Positions 34,901-46,963 of a stretch of DNA of 64,000 bases are shown here, one piece after another. The stretch covers positions 2,676,620-2,740,619 of the forward strand of contig NC_089314.1 of assembly GCF_036669915.1 (NCBI RefSeq), read 5' to 3'. The notes beneath the pieces were generated by a model. It did no database searches. It saw only the letters and a program-made list of their open reading frames with translations, and was not told the origin of the DNA. The DNA comes from Pocillopora verrucosa (taxonomy: Eukaryota > Cnidaria > Anthozoa > Scleractinia > Pocilloporidae). Numbering within the stretch: position 1 is the stretch's first letter; each line of letters starts with the position of its first letter. A program made the translations under genes and the position numbers.

Positions 34901-35914
34901 ATGTTAAACTCAGAGCTACCAAGTCGAAGCTTACCTGTTGTCATAACTGAGGCAAGTGTTTGTATTGCATTGTGCATCATAAGCGTCATTGGAAACAGTC
35001 TGGTTTGTATGGCAACATGCAGAAACTCCAACCTGCGATCAACCACCAACCTGTATATCATTGCTTTAGCTGTCAGCGATCTGCTGTGTGGAATAGTACA
35101 GATGCCGTTAACTTCTGCCACGTTGATCATCGGAAGATGGGTCTTTGGCGACGCCCTATGCCAATTTGAAGGCTTTGTTTCCGTATTTACCTATTATGTT
35201 ACCCCAGCAACCCTTGGTTTGACAGCGTTTAACCGTTACATGAAAATTGTAAAGACAAGCCATTACAAGAAGATTTTTTCGCCCCGCAGATCTAAGATAT
35301 GGTTGAGTTTCTTGTGGCTTTCCTTTGCACTTTACCTGCTGATTGTCCGTGTCACAAATTGGGTTAAAATCGATTTTATTCAAGGCTACGCAGGGTGCTC
35401 CTTTGATTACCCAAGTAGTGAAAGTCAAATCTTTCATTATTGCATCACTATTGGATTACTTTTTGTCTTACCGTTGTGTGTCGGCATTTTCAGTTATTAT
35501 AAGATATTTCTGAAAACCCATGAGCATCAACAGAATGTAGTGCCATCGCTACGGAACTGTACTGACAATACTGCAGTAAGCAACACAGTGAAAGAAATAA
35601 AGCTTACTCGAATGTTGATCCTTGTGGCAGCGGGATTTTTGTGTTGCTGGATACCAATGTGGGCACTTGTCCTCTGGTTTCGTTTTTCCCCTGAGACCAG
35701 CTCAAGAATTACAGCATTGCTTGTCACTTTTTTATTTTATTTGAGTGCTTCAATCAATCCTATTATTTATGCTTTCACAAATGGCGAGTTCCAAAGGGAA
35801 TTTCGCAAACTGCTGTGTTGCCGCCGTGAAAGGTCAAGAATTGTGCTAAAGAAAGCTGCTGCGTTTACTGGTAACGACCTCGTCGAACGAGAGGAACAAG
35901 AAGCAAACTTTTAA
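34901..35914 (+). CDS. Type A class A GPCR, copy A3 (intact, mosaic)
   Basis: A 337-residue receptor with the full class A set: N31, D60, C87 and C166, NRY 111-113, CWIP 249-252, NPIIY 286-290. Unlike A1, A2 and A5 it has Ser, not Asp, at residue 94 (3.32), and E90; Y280 (7.43) is kept. This predicts altered or lost amine binding, if that is the family's function. The sequence is patchy: about residues 1-195 follow A5, about 203-265 follow A1 almost exactly, about 275-305 follow A5 again, and the tail follows A1/A2. This is best explained by gene conversion. The frame is clean, but promoter inheritance is uncertain. Confidence 0.92.
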   Translation: MLNSELPSRSLPVVITEASVCIALCIISVIGNSLVCMATCRNSNLRSTTNLYIIALAVSDLLCGIVQMPLTSATLIIGRWVFGDALCQFEGFVSVFTYYVTPATLGLTAFNRYMKIVKTSHYKKIFSPRRSKIWLSFLWLSFALYLLIVRVTNWVKIDFIQGYAGCSFDYPSSESQIFHYCITIGLLFVLPLCVGIFSYYKIFLKTHEHQQNVVPSLRNCTDNTAVSNTVKEIKLTRMLILVAAGFLCCWIPMWALVLWFRFSPETSSRITALLVTFLFYLSASINPIIYAFTNGEFQREFRKLLCCRRERSRIVLKKAAAFTGNDLVEREEQEANF

Positions 35915-38100
35915 GTCCAATGAATTTGTGTTAATGAAACATCCTCTTTTGAAAACAGGAAGGAAAAGTTAATCCATTTTTTTTTCTAATTTAGTTATTG
36001 TTTGTCAAAGCAAGCTTTTTAGATGTCGAAAGCTGTGTTGCTCGTACCAATCAATTATAAATTATTTATGGTGATGTCTCCTTGCCAAATGCTGAGAGGA
36101 TGACATCAGTTCACTTTTAAATTTTGGATGAGTTGCGAGTACAAATTGAATAGATTTTACCATTCCTGCGATGAAATTGTGAGGAAACTAATTGAATTGA
36201 ATGATCTGATGGCAAGCAAAGATCGTTCCTTTTGCTTCTTCGGAATTTTCTATTTAAACGTCAAAGCTTTTGTCATAATAGGTTAGTTAAATTTAATTAG
36301 AAGTGAATTTTATTCGACTTTCTGTTTGTGAACAGCCGGCCACTAAAGTAGAATAACTTCCCCTGAGTTTCTCTTTCTGATGCCAGTGATGTAATCAGCA
36401 AATTACTTGCGATACTCGAACATAAGATTTTTTCTAAACTCATATTGAATTAGCACATAATGCTTTTAGTTGATTGGAGGTGACGCTCTGTCGTTTATGA
36501 AAAACTACGAGATGACCAGAAAAGCGGAGAGAGGTATGAAAATTAACTTATATTGCGAGCTTTAAAGTGATGATATTTGCAAAGCAACGTTTTTCTGGGA
36601 GGAAATAAATAGAATTTGAAAAAGAAGCCAGCAAAGAGATAAAACTTGGCGCCTACAGCTGATAACAATATTAATGACATAACAGTGATAAGAAATAGCT
36701 CGCAACGATACCTGCAAGACTTTCTACGTCGACGAAATAGTTCCTGAGTGTATTTTAAGATGGAAAACATGTTAGAGGGAGATTTTATTCGTCAAATGTC
36801 AAATATAACTGCTTAGGACCCCTGTAGATGGCCTAAAGGTTTCGTGCGCCCTCCCCATTTTTTGTCCGTTTTTTAAGGTTAGGCATATTTATTTTATATC
36901 ATATTGTTGCCCTTTGTCTTTTGATTTTTTCTTGTAGTTGTCGTTGTCGTTGTCGTTGTCGTTCTTGTTGTTTTTTTTTCGTCAAATTTCGAATTTTTTG
37001 TTAATGTTCTTTTTTAATTTTTCATATCATTTGCATCTATTGCAAGTGATATGATATTGCCCACTGCAAGACATTATTTCTCCGGACTGATGTAAGGGTT
37101 AGGGCTGAAATTGTATGGGGATTTAGAATAAAGTTGTACATCTGCACAATGTAAAATACTTCTCTTAACCTTATATTTTGTGCAAGATATTCTTATCTAT
37201 ATTTCGGTGCGCTCTCCCTACTTAGCTTATTATTCGAAAGTCATGTTTAAGCGTTTTTTTTTGTTTTTTTTTTCTGTCGATTTAACGAAAAGGATTGTGA
37301 TAATAAAATTCTTAATGGCGTTAAGTTAAGCTTTTGGGCTTTATTGGGATGTAATTTTTATTTAGTTTGGTTAAGGTTGTAAAAGAATGAAGAGTCACAT
37401 ACCTTTACAACTTTTTATGGAAATTTGGTCTCGCTTTTGCCCTTAATTTCTCAAAGATGCATGCTCCTTGAAAGTTTCTAATGATATTGACCAATGTATC
37501 TTATCAATGGTGCCTAGTTTGAATAAACTGATATAAAGTTAAATTTTAATTTAATCATATACACACTGCATCAGAACCGAAACCACCAACACCCTTCCTT
37601 CCCATAGGAAAAAAAACCCAGAACCTGGTAATTTCTACGTATAGGAAAATATACGAATGCACGCCTTTTATTAAGACCCCATTCACACCAGCCAAAAATG
37701 TTTAATTTGAACGGGATTTAGCGTGGTGAAATTCAGACACGGAGAACTGGAAAACTGAACTTTCAATAGTATTTAAGTAATCGCTGACTTGTAATTTCAT
37801 TGTGCTAAACTTGAAGTCGACAGATGTTGGTTTAAGGTTCTTCTATGAAGGTGGGGGTGCTTCATATTCCTATTGTGCACGCTAATGGCGTCAGCAAACA
37901 GATCCCTCGAGAATATTTTTTACTTTTGGATTTTACTACTAAAAAACTGGTAATTTAAGACTTCGGCGGTAATTTAAGCTAAACATGGAAACAAGATCGT
38001 TTACAACGTAGCGAAATGTTTTCCTGAAACAAAATTATCAACGCACTGAAGCGTAGCAGAGGGAATATTAAACCTTTCACAACATTTAAACTATTGGGTT
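35915..38100. other. Noncoding downstream region of A3
   Basis: 35915-37540 matches 60351-61980 of U5. At about 37545 it switches to sequence like 8515-8780 of U1. (TCGTTG)n lies at about 36935-36966. 37850-38235 contains material not in U1. No gene seen. Confidence 0.5.
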
Positions 38101-38230
38101 GAAAATGTTCAAGAAGCTAGAGTTGCTCTCGGTTACGCCTCGAGCAACTCATACTCATCTTTCGTGCTCTCCAAACTTCCCGCGTGCTTCATATCTCGAT
38201 GAAGGCACGCTGACGTATGAACCAATTGTT
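38100..38230. mobile_element. Foldback repeat fragment in U3b
   Basis: Nine-base perfect arms gagttgctc (38120-38128) and gagcaactc (38142-38150), then cgtgctctccaaacttcccgcgtgc. A related, longer foldback is at 48076-48141. This looks like half of a dispersed MITE. Confidence 0.45.
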
Positions 38231-39170
38231 ATTTTTCACAAGTATGCCACTCCTTGACAGCTATGCTACAACAGGGATAAAGAAAACTTGTTTCACTTCA
38301 CGTGTTCGTGAAAGACAAGCCGACAAAAACATAAACTGAACTACAGTAGTGAGCAGAGATGAGAAAATAAGCCACGCTCTTCGATGAATCGGAATTTTCT
38401 GTTCTGACTCGAAAAAGAAAAGGAAATCTTTTTTGTGGTTATTCCCGCGCACGCTAGCCTTTTGCGTCCTATTTAGGTAAAAACAAACTTTTCGAAATAT
38501 TCAAAAGTTATTCATGGTCATATGATAAAATGCTTATTGACTGAGTCAAGTCATACATAATCCCAATTTACACATATGAAGTTACCGCTTTTCCCAGGTT
38601 AGAAATCTTTGTTAAACACCGCAGTTTATATGATAGTTTGCATTTATCAGTCCGACCAGCTGAATTTTTTTTCATGAAATTATAGTCAAACATACAGATG
38701 TTTCAGTCTTTATTGCATTTGTTTAGGCTTTCGTTCAGCAATTGTGTCTTGCAGACGTCACTATGAGGAAGTTAAAAATACATCAAACGCTCCTGGCCCT
38801 CCCGATGTTGCCTTTAAAATGGGCATAGGCATGGAAAGGCCTTTCTTACTCTGAAAGTTTATAGTAAATGAACAGAAATTGTGGTATTTAAAAGGAAAAA
38901 GGCCTTTTGCACTAAGAAGAACCTCAATTTGGATGAGGTAATCGTGAACTTTGGAGACAAAGTATGAATTAGCCACTTCAATACCGTTTTGGGGAAATTA
39001 TCCTGTCGAATTGAGGTTTGTTACAGATAATATCTCTAGTAACCCACTTTTCGCTTTTTGAACCTGATTTTAACTCTAAAAAAAACCCACACTCTGCACT
39101 GTGACAGCTAAAGACTGGTAGAAAGACAATAATTCCAACCTTGCAAGGAAGTTTCACCGCGTTGAGCTAT
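38231..39170. other. Noncoding spacer, end of U3b
   Basis: Collinear with 9750-10990 of U1, with internal losses. No gene seen. Confidence 0.45.
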
Positions 39171-39240
39171 TATAAATACCGTCCCATATTCTTCTGTGAT
39201 CTGACTTGTTTTCATCGAATCTCAGCGTAAGGTAAGGCTT
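39171..39240 (+). promoter_or_regulatory. Candidate promoter/exon 1 in front of A4
   Basis: TATAAATA at 39171-39178, Inr-like tctgacttg, and donor-like aag|gtaagg at about 39232. It is the same element as at 10994, yet the downstream coding exon (A4) is a pseudogene. Confidence 0.4.
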
Positions 39241-41949
39241 TCGCTAGGTCTAATTAGAATCATTAGTGAATGCTTAAACTGGCAAAAACTTTCGCTTGGA
39301 TCGCAGACAGAACACATAATTGTCACAAACTCCTCGCATAGGAAAATTCGAAGTACGCAACTAACTCGCAGCCAGCTGTTCCTTGAAGCAAATAAAATAG
39401 AGCCTTAGAGTTCTTTCCTAGCAATTTTGAGAAATTTTGTCGAGCTCTCTGATTCTTATCGTGAGACAAAGTTTAAAGCTAACGGCGCCACAGATAAATT
39501 CGGCAGCACATTCGTGACTTTATCAATCACCGAAGTAAGGTGATTATTTTTCTTCAAATATTTTTGGTGTGGGAAACAGGGCGTGACGTAATATTCGATC
39601 TTTCTCAAGTAGAGTAGTGAAACCCCACATGTACAATTATTTATCAATTGCTCTCGCCATCTTTGCGGAGAGTCATTAAGCAACACATGCACCGCACTTT
39701 CTATCGTTTTACCAAAATCATAACCAACTTGAAATGTTTGGAGAACCGTGCTACTGGAAAAGTTTGTGAATCACTCGCCTCTTGTGATTAACAACTTTTC
39801 GAGTGTTTTCCCAACGTTCCGAGTGGGGTATTATGCTGGTAAACCGACAGAAAGTGTGTTTTTTTTCTTTTACAAAATTAACTTAAAACAAAACATATTG
39901 TGTTTCAAATTTCTCTGGGTTACCGATGCAATAAACGATAGGTTTTTGACCAATCTCGTTTATCTATAAAGCCTGATAACACAACGGTCTGGATAATGTT
40001 GAAATAAATAATGTTGGATGAACGAATGTATTCAGGCCTTAGGCAAAAACAGTAATCCATTAGCAGTTGTGTCTTTCAGACCTATTGCAAACAGCTTTCC
40101 CCCTCACCTGCAGCTGTCACTTTTTTATGTAAGAAAAGAATAAAACGGGCTTCGATTTTGTACGTATTGGAAAAGACAAGTATAAAGCAACCTATAAAGG
40201 AGCCTAAGTTTCTAAAGAAACTGCGGTGCTGCGACGGCGGGAAAAGCTGACGTTTGACCGGCTTTAGGAACATCTCTCTCGATTCTGTGTATGAACGCTG
40301 GAAGTTACATAGACCCTCTATGAAAACAGTTTTAAGTAAGGGAGGACACGACGACTATTCAATAAAAAGATCTTTTAACTTTAAACTGATCAATAAAACC
40401 TTCATTTATCCATGTTTCTATCTATTCACACTGAATTCAGGGTAGACTGAAAACGCAAAAGAGTTTCAGAAATAGAATGACCACGAATGAATCTTGACAC
40501 TTCCCTTAATGATGCCCCAACCGAAGGCAATAAATGATGACCGTTTTGTGCATAATCCAACAAGTTATTTTTCTTAAGTCAACTTTATTAAGACGTTGTC
40601 AAAATATCTTTTTGAGCCCATATGCGTTGTTAAAGATTTGTTAAGAGAAAGGAGAATTTTCAAAATTTAGCTTGAAAGTTTGCATGGACAGCCTAAGTTT
40701 TCGATCGATTTCAATTCAAGCGAAACGTTGAATTACTAAAATAATTTGTCTAGGCGACAAAAGTGTGAAGGAAATCCTATAAATGATAGGCAATTATAAA
40801 CTTAAACTATATATGCAAATTAACGTCCTTCTGTAACAGGAAAAACATAGAGATACGGAAAAAATATAAAAGTAATATGAATTGACACCTTCAGCTGATA
40901 TGTTCGATCCAAGCTTCACGAGAAGTAAATGTGGAAACAAACCAGTGGAACTTTTCGGCAGACTGGTGTTAAGGACAATAATAACAATGATAATATTAAC
41001 AATGATGAAGAAAACGATGATTATGATTGTAATCACAAAATAGAAAAACAGGAACAAAGAAACAGAGAAAACAGGTTTGACAGCTTACATTTATCTTTAA
41101 ACGTTCGCTTGTCATTAATACTGTTTCTAATTTGAATAAATTGTAAGTAGCTGCTTGAGCCTACATCAACAAAATACTCATTGCATGTACAGAGTATATA
41201 GATGGCTTATATCTGTGGGAGATATAAAAAAAAAGTATCCTTTGATTGCAAAGGGAGACAATACGACTGTACAAGTTTAAAACTCGAACGGAAATATTAA
41301 ATATGTTTATTTTTTTCCGTTGAGCAATAACTTGCGGTTTGGACATACAAAAGAATTGGAAACGCATGCTAAATTACACACCTGTATTTTACCTACAAAA
41401 TGAAAGAAAAAGGTAGTTTGAGATTCTCTTGCAATACAGTCACTCGATCAGGAACGATTATTTAGCTAATAGAAATGCGTAGGCATTTTACGAGTTACCA
41501 GTATAATGTTTTATATTTAGTGAATTCTTCACTTGTCGTAAGGGTTTAAATATGAGGGTAGTATTCAAAGCAATTACATGTTAAGGAAGTAATGTGATTG
41601 TAACGCTACCGTTAATCTTCACACGTCTTCATAAACCTCACTGTTACCTTGCTTGGTATTGGATAAACTAACAATTCGAGAGGACGAGACTACGTTGGGT
41701 CACGCGGTTGAAAGACAAAAAAAAGCCAATAAATAAACGAATATATAAATAATAAGTAGATAGATGATTACAAGTATATTTCGACGGTTCACAAACCCTG
41801 AGAGCGAATTAAAGGTGCGGGTGATGTAATTTGCCGGGAAAGGGGAAAAGCCATTAGTTTCATTATGTTAATCTTCATCTCTCTTCATTTATTTGTTTAT
41901 TCATTTACTCAATTATTTGCTTTTTAATTTCTTCTATTCAGAGGGTGCT
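39241..41949 (+). other. Presumed A4 intron, with an insertion shared only with U5
   Basis: Block sequence. 39992-40255 (about 264 bp) is inserted between ggtctg and tgaccgg; U5 has the same insertion (57079-57328) and U1, U2 and U3a lack it. An (AAT)-rich segment lies near 40980. The splice acceptor before A4 reads attcag at 41941. Confidence 0.55.
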
Positions 41950-42769
41950 ATGTCAAACTTAGAGCTACCAAGCCGAAGCTTACCTGCTGTCATAACTGAG
42001 GCAATTGCATGCGTTTCATTGAACATCACAAGCATCATTGGAAACAGTCTGGTTTATATAGCAGCATACAGAAACACAAACCTGCGATCAACCACCAACC
42101 TGTATATCATTGCTTTAGCGGTCAGCGATCTGCTGTGTGAAACGGCAGACATGGCGTGAGCTTCTGCAACGCTGATCATCGGAAGATGGGCCTTTGGCAA
42201 CGCTTTATGCCAATTTCAAGGCTTTATCAATATGTTCACCTCTAACGTAACCCCAGTAACACTTGGTTTAACAGCAATTAACCGCTACGTGAAAATTGTA
42301 AAGATAAGCCATTACAAGAAGATTTTTTCGCCCCGCAACCACCAACCTGTATATCATTGCTTTAGCTGTCAGCGATCTGCTGTGTGGAATAGTACGGATG
42401 CCGTTAACTTCTGCCACGCTGATCATCGGAAGATGGGTCTTTGGCGACGCCCTATGCCAATTTGAAGGCTTTGTTTCCGTATTTACCTATTATGTTACCC
42501 CAGCAACCCTTGGTTTGACAGCGTTTAACCGCTACATGAAAATTGTAAAGACAAGCCATTACAAGAAGATTTTTTCGCCCCGCAGTTCTAAGATATGGCT
42601 GAGTTGCTTGTTGCTTTCCCTTGCACCTTACCTGTTGATTTCTCGAGTCACAAATTGGGTTAAAATCGATTTTATTCAAGGCTACGCAGTGTGCTCCTTT
42701 GATTACCCAACTAATGTAAGTCGAATCGTTCATTATTCCATCACTGTCCCATTATTTTTTGTTTTACCG
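41950..42769 (+). pseudogene. Type A GPCR pseudogene A4 (mosaic, internal duplication, 3' deletion)
   Basis: Three pieces are joined. From 41950 to about 42337 the sequence follows A1/A2 (MSNLELPSRS through NRY to IFSPR), with TGA at 42157-42159 replacing a leucine codon and Asn at 3.32. At about 42337 it jumps back to TM2 and repeats TM2-TM3 from an A3-like source (open from 42398, MPLTSATL, Ser at 3.32). From about 42585 it follows A2 (TNVSRIVHYS in ECL2-TM5). It ends at FVLP in TM5 (about 42769), where it is joined to sequence that elsewhere lies downstream of the gene. TM6, TM7 and the tail are absent. Confidence 0.88.
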
Positions 42770-43697
42770 GTGCGAACATCGACTAAGCGACATTCCCTAA
42801 AGAGAGGTTTTAAAAACAACTCATATTGCGAGCTTTAAAGTGATGATATGTGCAAAGCAACTTTTTTCTGGGAGGAAATAAATAGAATTTGAAAAAGAAG
42901 CCAGCAAAGAGATAAAACTAAGCGCCTACAGCTGATAACAATATTAATGACGTATCAGCGATAAGAATAGCTCGCAACGATACCTGCAAGACTTTCTATG
43001 TCGACGAAATAGTTCCTGAGAGTAATTTAAGATGGAAAACATGTTAGAGGGAGATTTTGTTCGTCAAACGTCAAATATAACTGCTTAGGACTCCTGTAGA
43101 TGGCCTAAAGGTTTGGTGCACCCTAATTTTTTTCCGGTTTTTTAAGGTTAGGCATATTTTTTTTTATATCATAGTGTTGCCCTTGTCTTTGTGAATGCGA
43201 TGGTGTGTTTTTCGTTTTCGTTGTTGTTGTTTTTTTTCTGTCAAATTTTGAATTTTTTGTTAACATACATTTTTCGTATTTAAAAAAAGTGGGGAAATGA
43301 GTGCGCCCACTTTAAGACATTATTTCTCCGGACTGGTGTAAGGGTTAGGGCTGAAATTGTATGGGGATCTAGAATAAGAGTTGTCAAGATTTGTCTATGT
43401 TTCGGTGCACTCTCCCTTCTTAGCTTATTATTCGAAAGTCATGTTTAAGCGTTTTTTTTTTTTGTCGATTTAACGAAAAGGACTGCAATGAAAATCATAT
43501 TGGCGCAAAGTTAAGTTAATGGGCTTTATTTAGATGTAATTTTTATTTAGTTTCTAAGGTGGTATAAGAATAGAGTGACATATCTTTACAACTTTTTATG
43601 GAAATTTGGTCTAGCTTTTGCTATTAATTACTCAGAGGTGCTTGCTCCGTTTGCGTTGAAAGTGTCTAAAGACGATTGTATTGGCTAAACAGCCGTG
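42770..43697. other. Noncoding downstream region of A4
   Basis: Matches 16200-17170 and 60940-61935. No gene seen. T-rich runs near 43130-43160 and 43447-43463. Confidence 0.5.
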
Positions 43698-43949
43698 TAA
43701 ATGGTGCCTAGTAAATGGTGCCTAGTAAATGGTGCCTAGTAAATGGTGCCTAGTAAATGGTGCCTAGTAAATGGTGCCTAGTAAATGGTGCCTAGTAAAT
43801 GGTGCCTAGTAAATGGTGCCTAGTAAATGGTGCCTAGTAAATGGTGCCTAGTAAATGGTGCCTAGTAAATGGTGCCTAGTAAATGGTGCCTAGTAAATGG
43901 TGCCTAGTAAATGGTGCCTAGTAAATGGTGCCTAGTAAATGGTGCCTAG
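43698..43949. repeat. 18 exact copies of a 14-bp unit (taaatggtgcctag)
   Basis: 252 bases, exactly 18 units with no mismatch. The other blocks have one unit in this place (4998, 17170 and 61939 regions, followed as here by tttgaata). Confidence 0.98.
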
Positions 43950-45137
43950 TTTGAATAAAGTTAGCGGTAGTTAAAAAGGAGACTTTGGTTCCCTGGTCCC
44001 CCCCTTGCCGTATCAAACGACAAGAGTATTATCCTGAGATCTGAGAGAATTCGTGGGGCACTCCCCGGGGGTTGGCTACTCCAGCTCGTGTCTGATCCCA
44101 GACGAACCTCTTCGACCGACTGGGAGTATCATCGAGCAACCAGCTCGATTCATTTTTGCCAACGGTTTAATAATTGAAGTTTTAAAATATTTACAATTCT
44201 ATGTACAGCAGTATTTGTAATAAATGAAAGATTTAATTGAGCGGTTTATAATTAAGACAATTCTATATACACTGAGGGTTGCATAGGTCAGGATTTATTT
44301 GAGGACCTGCCTCCTTCAGAAAAAGAATTTAACTTTTTAAGAGCGCTTGTCTGCAGAAGTTAAACATATCGCGGCAAGGGTGGAAGATTCGATTTCTTTC
44401 TTATTTTAATATTAGATAGACTAGGCTATAACTGAAATCACTGGATACTTTTTTTGGCGAAACATTTTTTTATTTCAGAAAAAAATTCAAATCACGAAAT
44501 TCCGTTAAAATCGTCATTTTTAGCAGCAAATTATTACACGAGTTTGAGGGCTTCGCGTGCAAAAACGAATCACTATCTCGTCTTTTAAATACTCCAATCT
44601 TCTTTTTCGATCTCATAAGACCTCACAAAATGATTTTTGTAAACATTGCGCTCTTCTTTGCGCTTAAAATAATTTAATTTCGAAAGTATACATTTCTCTT
44701 CAATAAAAATACTTCGTGAATAAAAGTAATTTTCACCATGTGCTAAACCTTCAAATGGATTAAGCTTTTGGTGGTTGAATTTCGACAAGATTTTCTCAAT
44801 ATAACTGTAAAAATTTGTTTGAGCAAATGATTGAGAGCGATACAAAAGCTTTTCAAAATCCGTTAAAATGCAGTTATTTGACATTTTGCGGTCAACATTC
44901 CAGTCGCGAGTCAAACATATTTTAATATGTTTCAACCAATATGAGGCCGAAAAATGGACATAGAAACATATTTATAAATGCTCTAACTTCATTTGCCGCA
45001 GAAGACCGATCCAGAGACCATTTTGGTGTGATTCATCATCATTGCTGTTATAATTATTTTTCTTAGTAATACGTTTTTTCTTCGAGTTGAGTCGCAATTT
45101 GGCTGAAACGAATATCGTAATCAAGTGAGGATACTTG
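43950..45137. other. Block end and start of the U4-specific 7 kb, no gene seen
   Basis: 43950-44345 is block sequence leading toward the antisense exon, which is absent here. From about 44350 the sequence is specific to U4. 45035-45137 is repeated at 48635-48745, probably intron sequence of the type C genes. Confidence 0.45.
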
Positions 45138-45434
45138 ATATTCTTATCATGTGAATTTTTCTTAACCTGAGACGCCGAAAGCGTTCCACATTTCTTCTGA
45201 TCGGTTTGGGCCTGGCTGATTTACTGGTTGGAGGACTGGCCACTCCTCTTTTTATAGCGGCATTTGAATCAGCTTCAATAACAGCATGGCGTGTTTTCAA
45301 CCTTGTTGACGTGCTTACAAGTACATCGTCCATTTATGCACTTGCTGTCATTTCCGTCGAGAGAATGTTCGCCATCGGCTGGCCTCTTCGTCACAGAACT
45401 GCAAACTTTCGTGTTTATATCTGTGCCATTTAAA
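45138..45434 (+). pseudogene. Type C GPCR fragment C1 (TM1 to start of TM4)
   Basis: Open from mid TM1: the basic loop LRRRKRS, then GLADLLVGGLATPLF (TM2), VFNLVDVLTSTSSIYALAV (TM3), SVERMFAIGWPLRHRT and VYICAI, then a stop at 45433. It keeps Asp at 3.32 and the ERM motif. Just after gtgccat it is joined to sequence that in C2 lies past the end of the gene, so the rest was deleted. Confidence 0.85.
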
Positions 45435-46039
45435 GCCAACATATTCCCCTTCGACACCTTAAAGGTGGATAGTGCAAATTACTTTCGAATTTGCCTATAA
45501 GAAGGCGTGAAAAGTGATACATAAGAAGTAATAAAGAATCACCACTTAATTAATCGATAACTTTATTAAATAAATAAATCACTCAATTTTAGCTCATTTG
45601 GTATAAATGTGCAATGTACTCCTCCATTTGGGTAATACGAAATATGAGAGATAGAGGGAGAGAGAGGTAGAGATGTAAATTCATTACTATCACCGTTGCC
45701 CGTTGCATTCTTCACTTTTGTATTATGTTAGTTCTTGATGTAAATTTTTAACGACTGTTGAACATAGCCAAGTTGCCTCATATTGTACAGAATTCGTTTT
45801 AATAAATATTGCATCTAAACAATTTGGCTACTTGCCCCACCTCACGTACCTCAAATAGCTCATTGAACCACAAAAGGACAAGCTTATCGAGAATATATTT
45901 TGCTTGAGCTATGACCGGGAAAGTCATTCAATTTAAGTTTCTGCTATCTCTGAAAGCAGCTTGTAAAGCGGTAATTTAAACCACGTGAAAAAAAGGCCGG
46001 ATTGAATGTATAGTCTCAGGAAGATCGATGGCTCGTGTC
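45435..46039. other. Spacer between C1 and C2
   Basis: 45435-45860 corresponds to the downstream flank of C2 (46585-46970). C1 and C2 are thus tandem copies about 1.1 kb apart. No gene seen. Confidence 0.5.
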
Positions 46040-46640
46040 GACTTCTTTGGTCAGTGTCAGTGGTTTAACGTCAATCTATACACTTGCAGTCATTTCATGG
46101 AGAGAATGTTTGCTATCGTAGGGCCTCTACATGGCAGCGTCCGTCATTTCGTATATTGAAAGTGTGCTATTGCCGTACCGTGGATCATAGCAGCAATATT
46201 CACTTCTCTAACGATTCCTGACTTCGAGATAATTATAAACGTCTAAGTTACAAATTTCTTTTCCTCTTGTTCCTTGTTTGACCACACCATTGCTAACGAC
46301 GTGTGTCGTGCATTTGGGTATCTGGATAAAACAAAAAATCCCCAAAGGGAATCCGAAATCCCAGAGCTGCAAGAGAATCAAAATTAGCCAACATATTACT
46401 CTTCACTTTTAGCTTGATTCCATTTCAAATTTGGAATAATTTTGTTGTTTTTATAGGTTTAAGGATTTCATTAAAAGCGATGTACCTCATCATTAAACTT
46501 TTAAAGTTCAGCAACTAGTTCAGCCATTTTAGCATAATTTTCCACCTTCTTCTCTTTTATCAAAACGTTTACTCATCGGTGCCATCGTGTTTCCTTTCGA
46601 CACCTAAGAGCTGGATAATACAAATCATCCTTGAATTTCC
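46040..46640 (+). pseudogene. Type C GPCR pseudogene C2 (heavily decayed)
   Basis: Readable pieces in changing frames: LTSIYTLAVIS and ermfai-like sequence (TM3 end), a TM4 stretch near 46170, a KQKIPK loop near 46340, and a TM6-like lanillft stretch near 46390. Many stops and frameshifts. TM1-TM2 are missing. It is older than C1 and C3. Confidence 0.75.
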
Positions 46641-46963
46641 CACTAGGAACGTGCGAAAAGTACTATTCAATCACATTGCTTTTACCAAGCCATGCATCAA
46701 AAGTGATATGCATGCAACCAAACTGTTAGATAAGACACTTGATTCATTTTAGCTCATTTGAAATAATGTACAATCTACAACTCGATTTGAGTAATAAAAA
46801 AAATCAAAGTAAGTGAGTGAAAGAGATTCGGTACTATAAACGTTGTAGTGTACTCTTGTATATTATGTTAGCGCTTGATGTACATAGTTAATGACTGTTG
46901 AGCACATCTAAGTTACCTCACATCGTTCAAAATTCTTTGATCTAAGATTAGATAAATATTACG
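46641..46963. other. C2 downstream flank
   Basis: Corresponds to 45500-45860. No gene seen. Confidence 0.4.

Larger units (their letters stand above)
32740..39507. repeat. Array block U3b (A3)
   Basis: 32740-33117 matches 58750-59130 of U5. About 1.58 kb of foreign sequence follows (33118-34700). Then 34700-37540 matches 59135-61980. At about 37545 the sequence jumps to material corresponding to 8515 of U1, so the antisense exon and the B gene are absent. The block looks like the product of unequal exchange between U5-like and U1-like parents. Confidence 0.7.

Noticed and set aside
43698..43949. CRISPR-like regular repeat
   Set aside because: The units are contiguous with no spacers, in a eukaryotic genome.
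44585..44935. 116-codon minus-strand frame
   Set aside because: Starts at TTG (first ATG leaves 99 codons), no family recognised, no splice or promoter support; can arise by chance in AT-rich DNA.
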